NCBI GenBank assembly: GCA_963799925.1
Contig: CAWCYZ010000001.1
Location: 124,001 to 188,000, forward strand
Direction: 5' to 3'
Length of the DNA: 64,000 bases
From: DATBQN01 sp963799925
GTDB lineage: Bacteria > Acidobacteriota > Thermoanaerobaculia > Multivoradales > UBA5704
A model generated the notes under the pieces. It worked only from the letters and a program-made list of their open reading frames with translations. It was not told the origin of the DNA and did no database searches. Shown here piece by piece: positions 43,901 to 54,161 of this stretch (positions are counted from its first letter, which is position 1; each line of letters begins with the position of its first letter). The position numbers and the translations under genes are program-made.

Positions 43901-46900
43901 CTCCACCGCTGGATCTGGACGAGGGACGCGTGCTCGTGGCGCCGCAGCTCGAGCTGCGCCTCCTGCAGGCGGCGCAGCCAGCCCGCGAGCGGCGCGGCCG
44001 GCTCGATCATCGCGCGGACCGGCAGTGTGTTGATGAAGAGCCCGACGATCGATTCGACGCCGGGCAGCTCGGCAGGCCGGCCCGCGACCACGGCACCGAA
44101 GACCACGTCCTCCTCGTCCGCGGAGCGCGAGAGGAGGAGCGCCCAGGCGCCCTGCACCAGGGTGTTGAGCGTGAGATCGCGCTCCCGCGCCAGGCGCTCG
44201 AGACCCTCCACCAGAGCCGGCGGGAGCATGCGCTCCTCCCACCGCGGGGGTGGCGGCGCGGCCGGCGGCAGCGCCAGCGGGCGGTCGATCGGTAGCGGCG
44301 TCGTCGCCGTGAAACCGGCGAGGGCGCGGCGGAAGTAGCCCTCCGCTGCCTGCGGGTCCTGCCCCTCGATCCAGGCGACGAGGTCCCGGTACGGGCGCGC
44401 CGGCGGCCGCCGCGCCTCGCGGCCGGCCACCAGCGCCTGGTATTGCGCGAGCACCTCGCGGAAGACGAGCGCCAGGCACCAGCCGTCGAGCAGCAGGTGA
44501 TGGAAGCTCCAGACGAAGCGGTGCTCGTGCTCCCCCATCCGCAACAGGGCGGCCCGCTGGAGCGGCGCGCGAGCGAGCTCGAAGCCGCGCGCGCGATCGT
44601 CGGCGAGCCAGGCTTCGAGGCGCGCCTCCCGCTCTCCCCCCGGCACCCCGCGCCAGTCCTCGATCGTCCAGGGGAGCGCGGCGCCGCGGCGGACGATCTG
44701 CAGCGGCCGCGGCAGACCCTGCCAGACGAACGCCGTCCGCAAGGCCGGGTGGCGGTCGAGCGCCGCCTGCCAGGCGTGCTGGAAGGCGGTCACCTCGAGA
44801 TCGCCCGCGAGCGTGCAGGCGAGCTGCTCGAAATACAGCTCGGCGCGCGGCGCGCGGAGCGCCTCGACGAGCATTCCCTCCTGGAGCGGCGCCAGCGGGT
44901 AGACGTCCTCGACGGCGCGATCGAGCGCCGCTCCGCGGCCGAGCAGCCGGTCGAGCGCCGCCTGCTCGAGGCGGGCGAGGGGGAAGTCCGAGGGCGTGTA
45001 GGCGCCGGCAGCGCGCGAGGCGCAATGGGCGACCACGCCCGCGAGTTCGGCGGCGAAGCGGCGGCCAAGGCGCTCGATCGCCGGGCGCTCGCAGCTCGCG
45101 GTGTCATAGGCCCAGCCGGCATGCAGTCGGCCGCCGAGCACCCAGGCGTTGACCTCGAGCCGATGGCGCGGACGCGCCCGCGGGCTCTGCCCCGGCCCGG
45201 TCGGCTCGTCGATCAGGCGCCAGCGCGACGAGCGTCCGAGCGATGCGTCGAGCTGGCCCAGGTAGTTGAAGGCGACGTCGGGAGCCGGCAGCTCCGCGAG
45301 GCGCGCCGCACCGGACGTCGGGCTCGGTGCCGAGGTTGACGTCGGGCTCGGCGGGCTCAGGTAGCGCAACAGGCCGTAGCCCAGACCCCGGCGCGGGATC
45401 GCGCGCAGCTGTTCCTTGACCGCAATGATCGTCTCACCCACCCCGGCGTCAGCCGGCAGCGTGAGCGCCGCCGGGTAGAGCGCGGTGAACCATCCCACCG
45501 TGCGCGAGAGGTCGAGGTCGGCGGCGATCGCCTCCCGTCCGTGCCCTTCGAGATCGAGGCGCACGGTGATCTCCCCGTCCATGGCGCCCGCGGCGAGGGC
45601 CCGCGCCAGCGCGGCCAGCAGGAGGTCGTCGATCCGCGTGCGGTAGGGCACCGCGGCCGCGCCGAGCAGCGCGGCGGTGGTCTCGGCGCCGAGCTCCACC
45701 TCGAAGACCTCGACCGCGGCGGTGACGCCGACCGCATCGGCGCCGCCGGGATGACCGGGCAGCGGCAGGGCCGGCGCCGACGCCGTGGCGAGCCAGTAGG
45801 GCAGCTCGGCGCGGACCTCGGTCGAGCGTGCGCGCTCGGCGAGCGCCTCCGCCCAGCGTTTCCATGAGGTGGTCTTCGCCGGGAGATCGGGGGGCCGGCC
45901 GGCGGCCAGCCGCTCGTAGGCCGCCTCCAGATCCTCCAGGAGCACGCGCCAGGAGACGCCGTCGATCGCCAGGTGATGGGCGACGAGGAAGAGGCGGTCC
46001 TCGTTCCCCGGTACGAGGATGAAGCGGGCGGCGAGGAAGAGCGGCCCGCGGGCGAGCTCGAATCCCGCTTGGAGGGCGGCCGCCGCTCGTTCGACGGCCG
46101 ACCTGCGGCGTTCCCGCGGCAGCGCCGAAAGGTCGATCTCGCGATACGGCGCCGGGCCTCCCGGCGGCGCGATCTCCTGATGCCATTCTCCGCTCTCGCA
46201 GTGGAAGCGCAACCGCAGCGCGTCGTGATGGACCGCGAGCGCCGCGGCCGCGGCGGCGAGCGGAGCGCCGGCGAGCGGCTCGGCCGTCGCCAGGAGCAGC
46301 GATTGATTGAAGTGATGCGGCTCGACCGCTCCACTGGCCAAGAAATAGCGCTGGATGGGCGTCAACGGCACCGCCCCCACCACCGGTCCCTGCTCCGCCT
46401 CGGCGGCGACGAGCGGCACCGCGGCCGCGGCGACGGCGGCGATCGTCTGCAGCTCGAAGATCTGCGCCGGGGTGATGACCAGCCCCGCCGCCCGCGCCCG
46501 CGACACCACCTGCAGGCTCAGGATCGAGTCGCCGCCGAGCCGGAAGAAGCTCTCGCCGCGCCCCACCTGCTCACGCCCCAACACCTGGCGCCAGATCCCG
46601 GCGAGCAGGGCCTCGACCGCCGTTGCGGGCGCGGCGGCCGGCGGGTCGTAGAGGCTCGCGGCCGACGGCGCGGGCAGCGCCGCGCGATCCACCTTGCGCC
46701 CCAGGTACTCGAGGTCGCCGTCGGCGAGCCGGCGAACCCGGTCGCCGGAGCGATACAGGCGAGCGCCGAGCTGGCTGCTCGATGGGCCGCGAGCCCCTGG
46801 CTCGCCACTCGGGAGCCCGCCGAACGGATTCGGCAGGAAGCGTTCGGCGGTCAGCTCCGGCCGGCCGAGATATCCCAGCACGAGACCCTCGCCGGCGACA

Positions 46901-49900
46901 TAGAGCTCCCCCGGCACGCCCACCGGGACCGGCTCGAGATCGCCGTCGAGCACGTAGACCGCAAGGTCGGGAAGCGGCCGGCCGATGACGCTCCCGCGCT
47001 CCACGTCCCCTCGCCCGATCGGCCGGAAGGTCACGTGCACGGTCGTCTCGGTGATGCCATACATGTTGAACAGCCGCGGCCGCTCGTCCCCGTGGCGGGC
47101 AAACCACGGCTCGAGGCTCGCGAGGTCGAGCGCCTCGCCGCCGAAGATCACGGTGCGCAGAGCGAGGTCGTCCTCGCCGCGAGACGCGCCGGCCTCCTCG
47201 GCCCAGAGGAGCTGGCGAAACGCCGAGGGCGTCTGATTGAGGACGGTCACCCGCTCGTCGACCAGCAGACGGTGGAAGTCCTCCGGCGAGCGGCTCACCG
47301 CGGAGGGCACGATCACCAGCCGACCGCCATGGACGAGCGCCCCCCAGAGCTCCCACACCGCGAAGTCGAAGGCGTAGGAGTGGAACAGGGTCCAGACGTC
47401 GTCCGGACGCAAGTCGAGCCAGGGATCGGTCGAGGTGAGCAGGCGGTCGACGTTGGCGTGCGTGACGACGACCCCCTTCGGGCGCCCCGTCGAACCCGAG
47501 GTGTAGATCACGTACATCGCCTGCTCGGGAGCGGTGGCCGCGGTGGGCGGCCGCGGGATGCCGTGCGATCGCGTCCTCTTCGGCATCCAGCCGCACCACC
47601 CTCAGCGGGCGGCCGACGGACGGCAGCCTGGGGGCGAGGCCGTCCTGGGTCAGGAGCACCTCGACGCCGCTGTCCGCGATCATCCATGCCAGGCGATCCG
47701 CCGGATAGCCGGGGTCGAGCGGCAGGTAGGCGGCGCCGGCCGCGAGCACGCCGAGGACGGCGACCGGGACGGCGAGCGAGCGCTCGAGGCAGAGCGCCAC
47801 GAGGTCGCCCGAGCGGACGCCAGCCGCCAGCAGATAGCTCGCCAGCCGATCGGCCCGCGACCCGAGCTCGCCGTAGGTCAGGCTCTCTTCGCCGCAGCGG
47901 ACGGCGACCGCCGCCGGCCGGAGCGCCGCCGCCGCCGCGAAGCGCTCGTGGAGCGGCATGGGCGGAGAAGACGCCGGCGCCTGACGCGGGTTCCACCCGG
48001 CGAGGAGCTGGTGACGCTCGGCCGGCGAGAGGATGGGCAGCGCCGCCGCCGGCCGTTCGGGGTCGACCGGCATGGCCGCCAGGAGGACCTCCAGGTGCCC
48101 CAGCATCCGCTCGACGCTGGCGTCGTCGAAGCGACGGTCGTACGCCAGCCGGAGCGACAGCTCCTGGCGCGCCACCACCGTCAGCGTCAACGCGTAGTTG
48201 GTCCGCTCGGAGATGGCGAGATCGCGGACCGCGAGCTCGCCGAGCCGCGCCGCGAGCGCCGCATCGAACGGGTAGTTCTCGAACGCCACCAGGCTGTCGA
48301 ACAGCGGCACGCCGGCGGCGACCTCGCTGGCGGCCTGGATGCGGGCGAGCGGCGTCCATTCGTGGAGGCGCAGCGCGAACTGCCGCTCCTGCACCGCCGT
48401 CAACCAGGCGGAGAGCGGCTGGCGCGCCGGCTGGAGCCGCACCGGCACGGTGTTGATGAAGAGCCCGACGATCGACTCGACTCCCGGAAGATCCGCCGGC
48501 CGGCCGGAGACGACGGAGCCGAAGACCACGTCCCGGCGGTCGGCGTAGCGGCCGAGGAGGAGAGCCCAGGCCCCTTGCACGACGGTGCTCGAGGTCACCT
48601 GGAGCCGCTGGGCCAGCCGCTCGAGGGCCGACGCGGCCGCCGGCCGTAGCGTCAGGGTGCGCTCGCCGTAATCTTCGGCGCGGGTGGTGGCCGCCGCGGC
48701 GGGCGGGCGGTCATACGGCAGCGGCGTGGGCGTCGCGAAGCCGGCGAGCTCGCGGCGCCAGAACGCCTCGGAGGCCGCGGCGTCGCGCCGCGCCAGCCAG
48801 GCGATGTAGTCGCGGTAAGGGCGCGGCGGCGAAAGCTGCGGCAGCTTCGGAAGCTCGCCGCCGCTCCCCTGCCGGAGCGCCTCATAGAAGGCGAAGACCT
48901 CCGAGAAGAGGAGCGAGAAGCACCAGCCGTCGAAGAGCAGGTGGTGGAAGCTCCACAGCAGGCGGTGCTCGCGCTCGGCCGTCCGCACCAGGGTGATGCG
49001 GAGGAGCGGCGCCTTCCCCAAATCGAAGCCGCGGCGCCGGTCCTCGCCCTGGAGCTCGTCCCAGCGTGCGGCGAGCCGCTCCGGAGCCTCCTGCCGCCAG
49101 TCCGCCAGCGCGACCGGCAGCTCGGCGCGCCGGAGCACGGCCTGGAGCGGCTCTTTTCCCTCCCGCCAGAGGAAGACCTCGCGGAGGGCGGGATGGCGGT
49201 CGACCACCCGCTGCCAGGCGCGGGCGAAGGCGGCCGCGTCGAGCGGCCCGTCGAGCCTGCAGGCGAGCTGCTCGAAGTAGAGCTCCGAGCCCGGCGCGTA
49301 GAGGGCGTGGAACAGCATTCCCTGCTGGAGCGGCGCCAGCGGATAGAGGTCCTCGACGTCGCGCAGGTCGCGCCCGGCGCGCACCAGGTCGTCGACCGCC
49401 GCCGGATCGGCGAGCGGGAAGTCCGAGGCCGTCGCCCCGCCCGCCTCCGGCGCGCGGCAGTGCTCGATCAGCGTCTCGAGCTCGGCCGCGAAGCGCCGGG
49501 CCAGCCCCTCGATCGTCGGGCGGTCGTGGAGATCGGCGCTGTACTGGAAGGCGGCGCGCAAGCGCCCCCCGAGGACCATCGCATCGATCCCGAGGAGGTG
49601 CCGCCGCTCGGCATTCCGGGTCCTCCGTCCCCCGCGCCTCCTCGGCGGCCGGAAGGAAGAGGCCGCCCTCTCCCATCGCCCCGTCGAGCTGCCCGAGATA
49701 GTTGAAGCTCACCTCCGCCGGCGGCAGAAAGGCCAGCCGCGCCGCGGCCCGCGCGCCGGTCGAGCCGCCTGCCATATAGCGCAGGAGGCCGTAACCGATG
49801 CCATGGCCGGGGACGGCGCGGAGCCGCTCCTTGACCGCGCGGATGGCCTCGCCCGGCCCGCCGGCGGGGAGCTCCAGCGCCAGCGGAAAGACGGTCGTGA

Positions 49901-52900
49901 ACCAGCCGACGGTGCGCGACAGGTCGACGCCGTCGAAGATCTCCTCGCGGCCGTGACCTTCGAGGTCGACGAGCACCCGCCGCCCACCCGCCGCGGTCAG
50001 CGCGCCGGCGAGGGCGGTCAGCAGCAGGTCGTTGACCTGCGTGCGATAGGCCTCCGGCGCCTCGCGGAGGAGGGCGCGCGTCGACTCCTCCGCCAGCTCG
50101 ACGGTGATCGTCGCGGCCGAGCCGACGGTGTTGCGGCCGGCCGGCCGATCCACCGGCAGCCGCGCGAGCCCGGCCGCCGGCAGCGCTCCCCAGTAGGCGA
50201 GCTCCGCCGCGACCTCCGGCGAGCCGGCGTGCTCGGCGAGCCTCTCGGCCCAGCGCTTCCAGGAGGTGGTCTTCGGCGGCAGCGCCACCTCTCGGCCCGC
50301 CGCGAGCTGGCGCCAGGCGGTCGCCAGGTCCTCGAGGAGGATCCGCCAGGAGACGCCGTCGACGACCAGATGATGGGCGGTGAGGAGAAGCCGGTCGGGC
50401 CATCCCGGCCCGGCGGTGAAGAGCGCCGCGAGGAAGAGCGGGCCGCGGGCGAGATCGAGCCGTGCCTGGAGGTCCTCGGCGGCCGCCTCGATCACCCGCC
50501 GGCGATCGCCCGCGGGCACGGCCGCGAGGTCGCAGACCAGGAGCGGCGCGACGTCGGGCGAGAGCGGCTCATAAAGCGGATCGTGGAGCTGCCGCCAACC
50601 GGCGGCCTCGCGCACGAAGCGCAGGCGCAGCGCGTCATGATGCGCGGCGAGATGGGCGAGCGCCCGCGGCAGGGCGGACCGGTCGAATGGCCGGTCGACG
50701 GGCTGGCCGGCCGGCAGCTCGAGAAGGAAGGCCTGGTTGAAGCGCTCGGGCGCCGGCGGCTCGGCGGCGAAGAACGCCCGCTGCACCGGGGTGAGCGGCA
50801 CGTCGCCGGCCACCAGCCCCTGCTCGGCCTCGACGGTCCCCGCCGAGGCCGCCGCCAGCGTCGCGACCGCCGCCAGCGCCGCGATCGTCTGGTTCTCGAA
50901 CAGCTGCTTCGGGGTGACGAGCAGCCCGGCGCGGCGCGCCCGCGCCACCACCTGGATCGAGAGGATCGAATCGCCGCCGAGCTGGAAGAAGTTATCCCGC
51001 ACGCCGACCGCATCGAGCCCCAGCACGCCGCGCCAGACCTCCGCCAGGATCTCCTCCTCGCGGCTGCCGGGGAGCGCCCGCGGCGCGCTCCGGCGGTCGT
51101 CGCCGTGCGGATCGGAGCCCGCCGGCAGGGCCCTCCTGTCGAGCTTGCCGTGCGCCGTCAGGGGAAGCGCCGCGAGCGGCACGAAGGCCGACGGCACCAT
51201 GTACTCGGGGATGCGGCCGCGCAGGAAGTCGCGCAGCTCCTCGGCATCGGGGACGACGCCGTCGCGCGGCACGACATAGGCGACGAGCTGAGGGTCGCCG
51301 GTGGCGCCCGGCCGCGCGATCACCGCCGACGCCGCGAGCTCGGGATGGCGGACGAGCGCCGCCTCGATCTCTCCCGGCTCGATGCGGAACCCGCGCACCT
51401 TGACCTGATCGTCGACCCGGCCGAGGAACTCGAGCCGCCCGTCCGCCAGCCAGCGCGCGCGGTCGCCGGTGCGGTACCAGCGCGCGCCGTCGCGGACGAC
51501 GAAGCGCTCGGCGGTGAGCTCGGGCCTTTCGACGTAGCCGCGCGCCACCCCCGCCCCGCCGAGAAGGATCTCGCCGGCCACGCCGATCGCCGCCAGCCCT
51601 CCGGTCGCGTCGTAGACGCGGAGCGCCACTCCGGGAAGCGGCCGGCCGAGGGGAGTCCCCAGACGGGGACCGGGTCGCGGGATCGCGGCGGCGGACGCGC
51701 GACAGAGCTCGCTGGCGGCGAGGATCGTCCCCTCGGTAGGCCCGTAGAGCACGCGCACCTCGACCGCCGGGAAGACTTCGGCGAGCTCCGCCGCGAGCGC
51801 CGCCGGCACCGCGTCGCCGCCGACGAAGAGCGTCCGCAGGATGGGGTACGAGCCCCCGGTCACCCGCGCCGCCGCCGCGACCTGCCGCATCAGGGCGGGG
51901 ACGGCGTGGAAGCGGGTGGCGGCGGCGAGCCCCTTGAGCAGGCCGTCGAGGTCGAGCGGCGAGGTCGCCGCGAGGAGCTCGCAGGAACCGCCGGCGAGGA
52001 GCGGCGCCAACAGCTCGAAGAAGAAGATGTCGAAGGAGAAGGGCGCCACCGAGAGCATGCGGTCGTCGGACCGCCAGCCGAAGTCGCGCCGCACGCCGGC
52101 GAGCACGGCGGCGAGCGAGCGGTGGGCGACCTCGACCGCCTTGGGCTGGCCGGTGGTCCCCGAGGTGTAGATCAGATAGGCGGGATGATCCAGCGCCGGG
52201 AGTGCGGGGAGGAGCTCGCCGGGGCTCGAATCGACCGGCTCGTCGCGGCTCGTCTCCGCGAGGACGACGAGCCGCGGACCCGCCGGCAGCCGGCCGGCGA
52301 AACGCTCGCGGGTGACGACCGCCGCGATCTCGGCATCGGCGGCGAGGAAGGCGAGCCGCTCGGGCGGCAGCGAGGGGTCGAGGGGCAGATAGACCGCGCC
52401 CGCCTTCCAGATGGCGAGGAGGCCGACCGCGAGGTCGGCCGAGCGCTCGAGGGCGAGCCCGACGCGCGCGCCGCGGGCGATGGAGCGCGCGGCGAAGCAG
52501 CGGACGAGCCGGCGGGCGAGGCGGTCCGAGCGGCGGGCGAGCTCGCCATGGCTCAGGCGCTCCGCGCCGCAGACGACGGCGGTCGCCTGCGGGGCGGCCG
52601 CGGCGTGCCGGGCGAGGGACGCGAGGACGGTCTCGAGCGACCCGGCGATCTCGGGGGCCGCGGTGTCGTTCCATTCGGCGAGCACCTGGTGGCGTGCCGC
52701 CGCCGAGAGGAGCGGCAGCTCGGCGAGCCGTGCCTCCGGATCGGCGACCACACGCTCGACGAGGGCGGCGAACGCCTCCGCCATGCGCGCCATCGTCGAG
52801 CGGTCGAAGAGGTCGAGGTTGTACTCGAAGAAGCCGAAGATGCGCGCCGGCGAGTCCCACAGGCCGAGCGTCATGTCGAAGCGCGAGTTGCCGTCGTCGA

Positions 52901-54158
52901 CGTAGAGCGGGGTGATGGTGAGCCCGGGCAGCTCGAGAGCGGTGTACTCGGCGTCGAGGAGCAGGAAGTTCGCCTGGATGAGCGGCGGCCGGCTGTTGTC
53001 GCGCTCCGGCTTCAGCGCCTCGAGGAGCTTGCCGAACGGCAGGTCCTGATGGGCATAGGCGCCGAGCGCCGAACGCCGCACCCGCCGCAGCAGCTCGCGA
53101 AAGCTCGGGTCGCCGGCGCCGTCGGTCGCGAAGACGAGCTGGGTGAGGAAGAAGCCGAGGAGCGGCTCGAGCTCCTTCTTGTTGCGATTGGCGTTGGGCG
53201 AGCCGATCAGCACCTTCTCCTGGCCGGTGAGCCGGAAGAGCAGCGCCTTGAAGGCGGCGAGGACGGCCATGAACGGGGTGGCGCCCGCGGCCCGCGCCAG
53301 CGCCTTCAGGCCGTCGGCGAGGCGGCCGGCGATCTCTACCGGCTGCTCGGCGCCGCGCGTCGTCTGGGTCTCCGGCCGTGGATGGTCGATCGGCAGCTCG
53401 AGCACCTGCGGCGCGCCGGCGAGCTCGCCGAGCCAGTAGTCGAGGTAGCGGCGGAGAGTCTCGCCGGAGAGCCAGCGCCGCTGCCAGACGGCGAAATCGG
53501 CGTACTGGATCGGCAGCTCGGGCAGCGGTGAGACGGCATCCGGACCGCTCTCCGCGTAGGCGACGTAGAGCGCCGCCAGCTCGCGCCAGAAGAGCTGGAA
53601 AGTGACCCAGTCGGTGACGATGTGGTGCACCGTCAGGGTGCAGAAGCAGTCCCCCTCGCCCATCCGGGTGAGGAGGGCCCGCACCAGCGGTCCGCGGGCC
53701 AGATCGAACGGCCGCCGCGCCTCCTCGCGCATGGCGAGCCGCGCCGTCTCGTCACGCCGCGCCGGCGGCAGGCCGGAGAGGTCGACCATGCGCACCGCCG
53801 GCGGCAGCTCGTCATGGATCAACTGGACCGGCCGGCCGTCGAGCGCCGGAAAGGTGGTGCGCCAGGCCTCGTGGCGGCGGACGACCTCGCCCAGCCCGCG
53901 CTCGAGGGCCGCGATGTCGAGCCGCCCCTCCATGCGGGTCGAGGTGTCGATGTTGTACGCCGTCGCCTGCGGATCGAGCTGATAGAGGAACCAGAGCCGC
54001 TCCTGGTCGAAGGAGAGCGGATAGACCTCGTCCGGCGTGCGCCGCGGGATCGTCTCGTCGCGCGGCCTGGCGTCGCGCGCGGCGAGCCTCCGGCGCCGCA
54101 GCTCGAAGAGCTCGCGCTGCTCGGGGGTGAGGGCCGCGATGCGGTCGGCGACGCTCAT
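38716..54158 (-). CDS. Gene III: four-module NRPS, C-A-T-E-C-A-T-E-C-(A)-T-(E)-C-A-T
   Basis: A 15.4 kb NRPS gene. Its ATG (54158) follows the gene II stop by three bases, and its TGA overlaps the gene IV ATG by four bases (ATGA, 38716-38719), so it is probably translationally coupled on both sides. The N terminus (MSVADRIAALTPEQREL) resembles the short helical leaders of genes IV, V and VII. Module 1 is complete and epimerizing. Module 2 has a Thr-type A domain that lost its C-terminal subdomain. Module 3 keeps only C and T intact, with remnants of A and E. Module 4 is C-A-T. All C domains from module 2 onward are of the type that follows an E domain. Frame changes near 49615, 47570, 42196 and 40935 are judged sequencing errors because the domain reading resumes within a few residues. 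Confidence 0.9.
40935..42196 (-). CDS. Gene III segment 4: module 4 condensation domain
   Basis: Condensation domain with YPLMPLQEGMLFEAL at its start, HHLLLDGWCF as active motif (near 41695) and GLFINTLPVR (near 41240). It is very similar to the module 3 C domain, including RALAGF and SIVGLFINTLPVR, so the two probably arose by duplication. By type it expects a D-configured donor, although the E domain just before it is broken. The frame changes near 40935 in an AT-poor run, and the paralogous reading resumes in another frame. Confidence 0.85.
42196..47570 (-). CDS. Gene III segment 3: rest of module 2 and decayed module 3
   Basis: One uninterrupted frame of about 1790 codons. The module 2 A core (YTSGSTGRPKG, near 47500) has the pocket D-F-W-N-I-G-M-V-H, the textbook threonine code. 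Its C-terminal subdomain is missing and YLGR runs straight into KVDRAALP (near 46700). Carrier GGDSIL (near 46530) follows, then an intact E domain (HHLAIDGVSW near 45965, EGHGRE near 45540, RTVGWF near 45500). Module 3 begins with an intact C domain (HHLLLDGWC, near 44490), then about 100 residues of A remnant, an intact carrier (GGDSILGLQ, near 43120), and the C-terminal half of an E domain with its motifs eroded. The frame changes near 42196, at the start of the module 4 C domain. Confidence 0.88.
42200..42955 (-). other. Remnant epimerization domain, module 3
   Basis: The carrier is followed after about 20 residues by ELPYWLATVAAPVQ, which corresponds to the middle of the two intact E domains in this gene. 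The N-terminal half with the catalytic HHxxxDGxSW motif is absent. In the half that remains, EGHGRE has become VQGRED (near 42690) and RTVGWFT has become RPVGSLAMW (near 42640), while the FNYLGQL-like stretch reads FRYLGAL. Point erosion on top of deletion argues for real decay. Confidence 0.82.
43230..43560 (-). other. Remnant adenylation domain, module 3
   Basis: Between the C domain end (WLTAAEEDQLRREW, near 43580) and the carrier there is room for about 110 residues instead of about 500. What remains can be aligned only to the A6-A7 part: RVLGRDLRPAPAGARGELFLSGAGL, then FVPAP and RLLRTGDRVRR. The A1 to A5 motifs (including YTSGSTG and YGPTE), the substrate pocket and A8-A10 are all missing. 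The stretch that should read RGYLGRPELTAERF is reduced to GLELPPAS. The domain cannot adenylate. Confidence 0.82.
46690..46710 (-). other. Junction of in-frame deletion removing the A-domain C-terminal subdomain (module 2)
   Basis: The A8 hinge normally continues as GR-x-D-x-QVK(V/I)RG and about 100 further residues precede the A10 lysine motif (GKVDR). Here EYLGR is followed immediately by KVDRAALP, in frame. The A10 Lys itself may survive at the junction. The hinge, A8 and A9 are absent, so adenylation and especially thioester transfer should fail. An assembly deletion between the similar GR and GK-VDR sequences is the alternative. Confidence 0.75.
47570..49615 (-). CDS. Gene III segment 2: module 2, C and start of A
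   Basis: End of the module 1 E domain, then a condensation domain with YPLAPLQQGMLFHAL at its start and HHLLFDGWC as active motif (near 48945). These are hallmarks of C domains that join a D-configured donor, as expected directly after an E domain. The first part of the module 2 A domain follows (LTYGELGSRADRLA near 47880, YLPLDPGYPADRLAW near 47710) until the frame changes near 47570, just before the A3 motif. Confidence 0.85.
49615..54158 (-). CDS. Gene III segment 1: module 1, C-A-T-E
   Basis: The condensation domain accepts the polyketide-extended chain from gene II. Its active motif is HHIVTDW (53602-53632), so the usual last Gly is Trp while both His and the Asp remain. The A domain has YTSGTTGQPK (near 52165), YGPTEGT (near 51745), KVRGFRIEPGEIE and GKLDRRAL (near 51140). 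The pocket reads D-I-F-H-F-G-L-I-L, with no confident match. The carrier has GGDSIL (near 50970). The E domain has HHLVVDGVSW (near 50360), EGHGRE (near 49955) and RTVGWFT (near 49910), all intact, so this residue should be delivered in the D form. That argues against glycine. The frame is lost near the E domain's end, after FNYLGQLDG. Confidence 0.88.
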
Positions 54159-54161
54159 CCC

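Noticed and set aside
46690..46710. Sequencing indel as cause of the short A domain
   Set aside because: The reading frame is unbroken for over a kilobase on both sides; a missing 300-base multiple of three is needed, not a one-base slip. An assembly deletion is still possible and is listed as a finding.
48900..49500. Thioesterase or reductase release domain anywhere in the window
   Set aside because: Searched by eye for GxSxG lipase-like and reductase motifs at protein ends; all genes with a visible end close on carriers with short tails.
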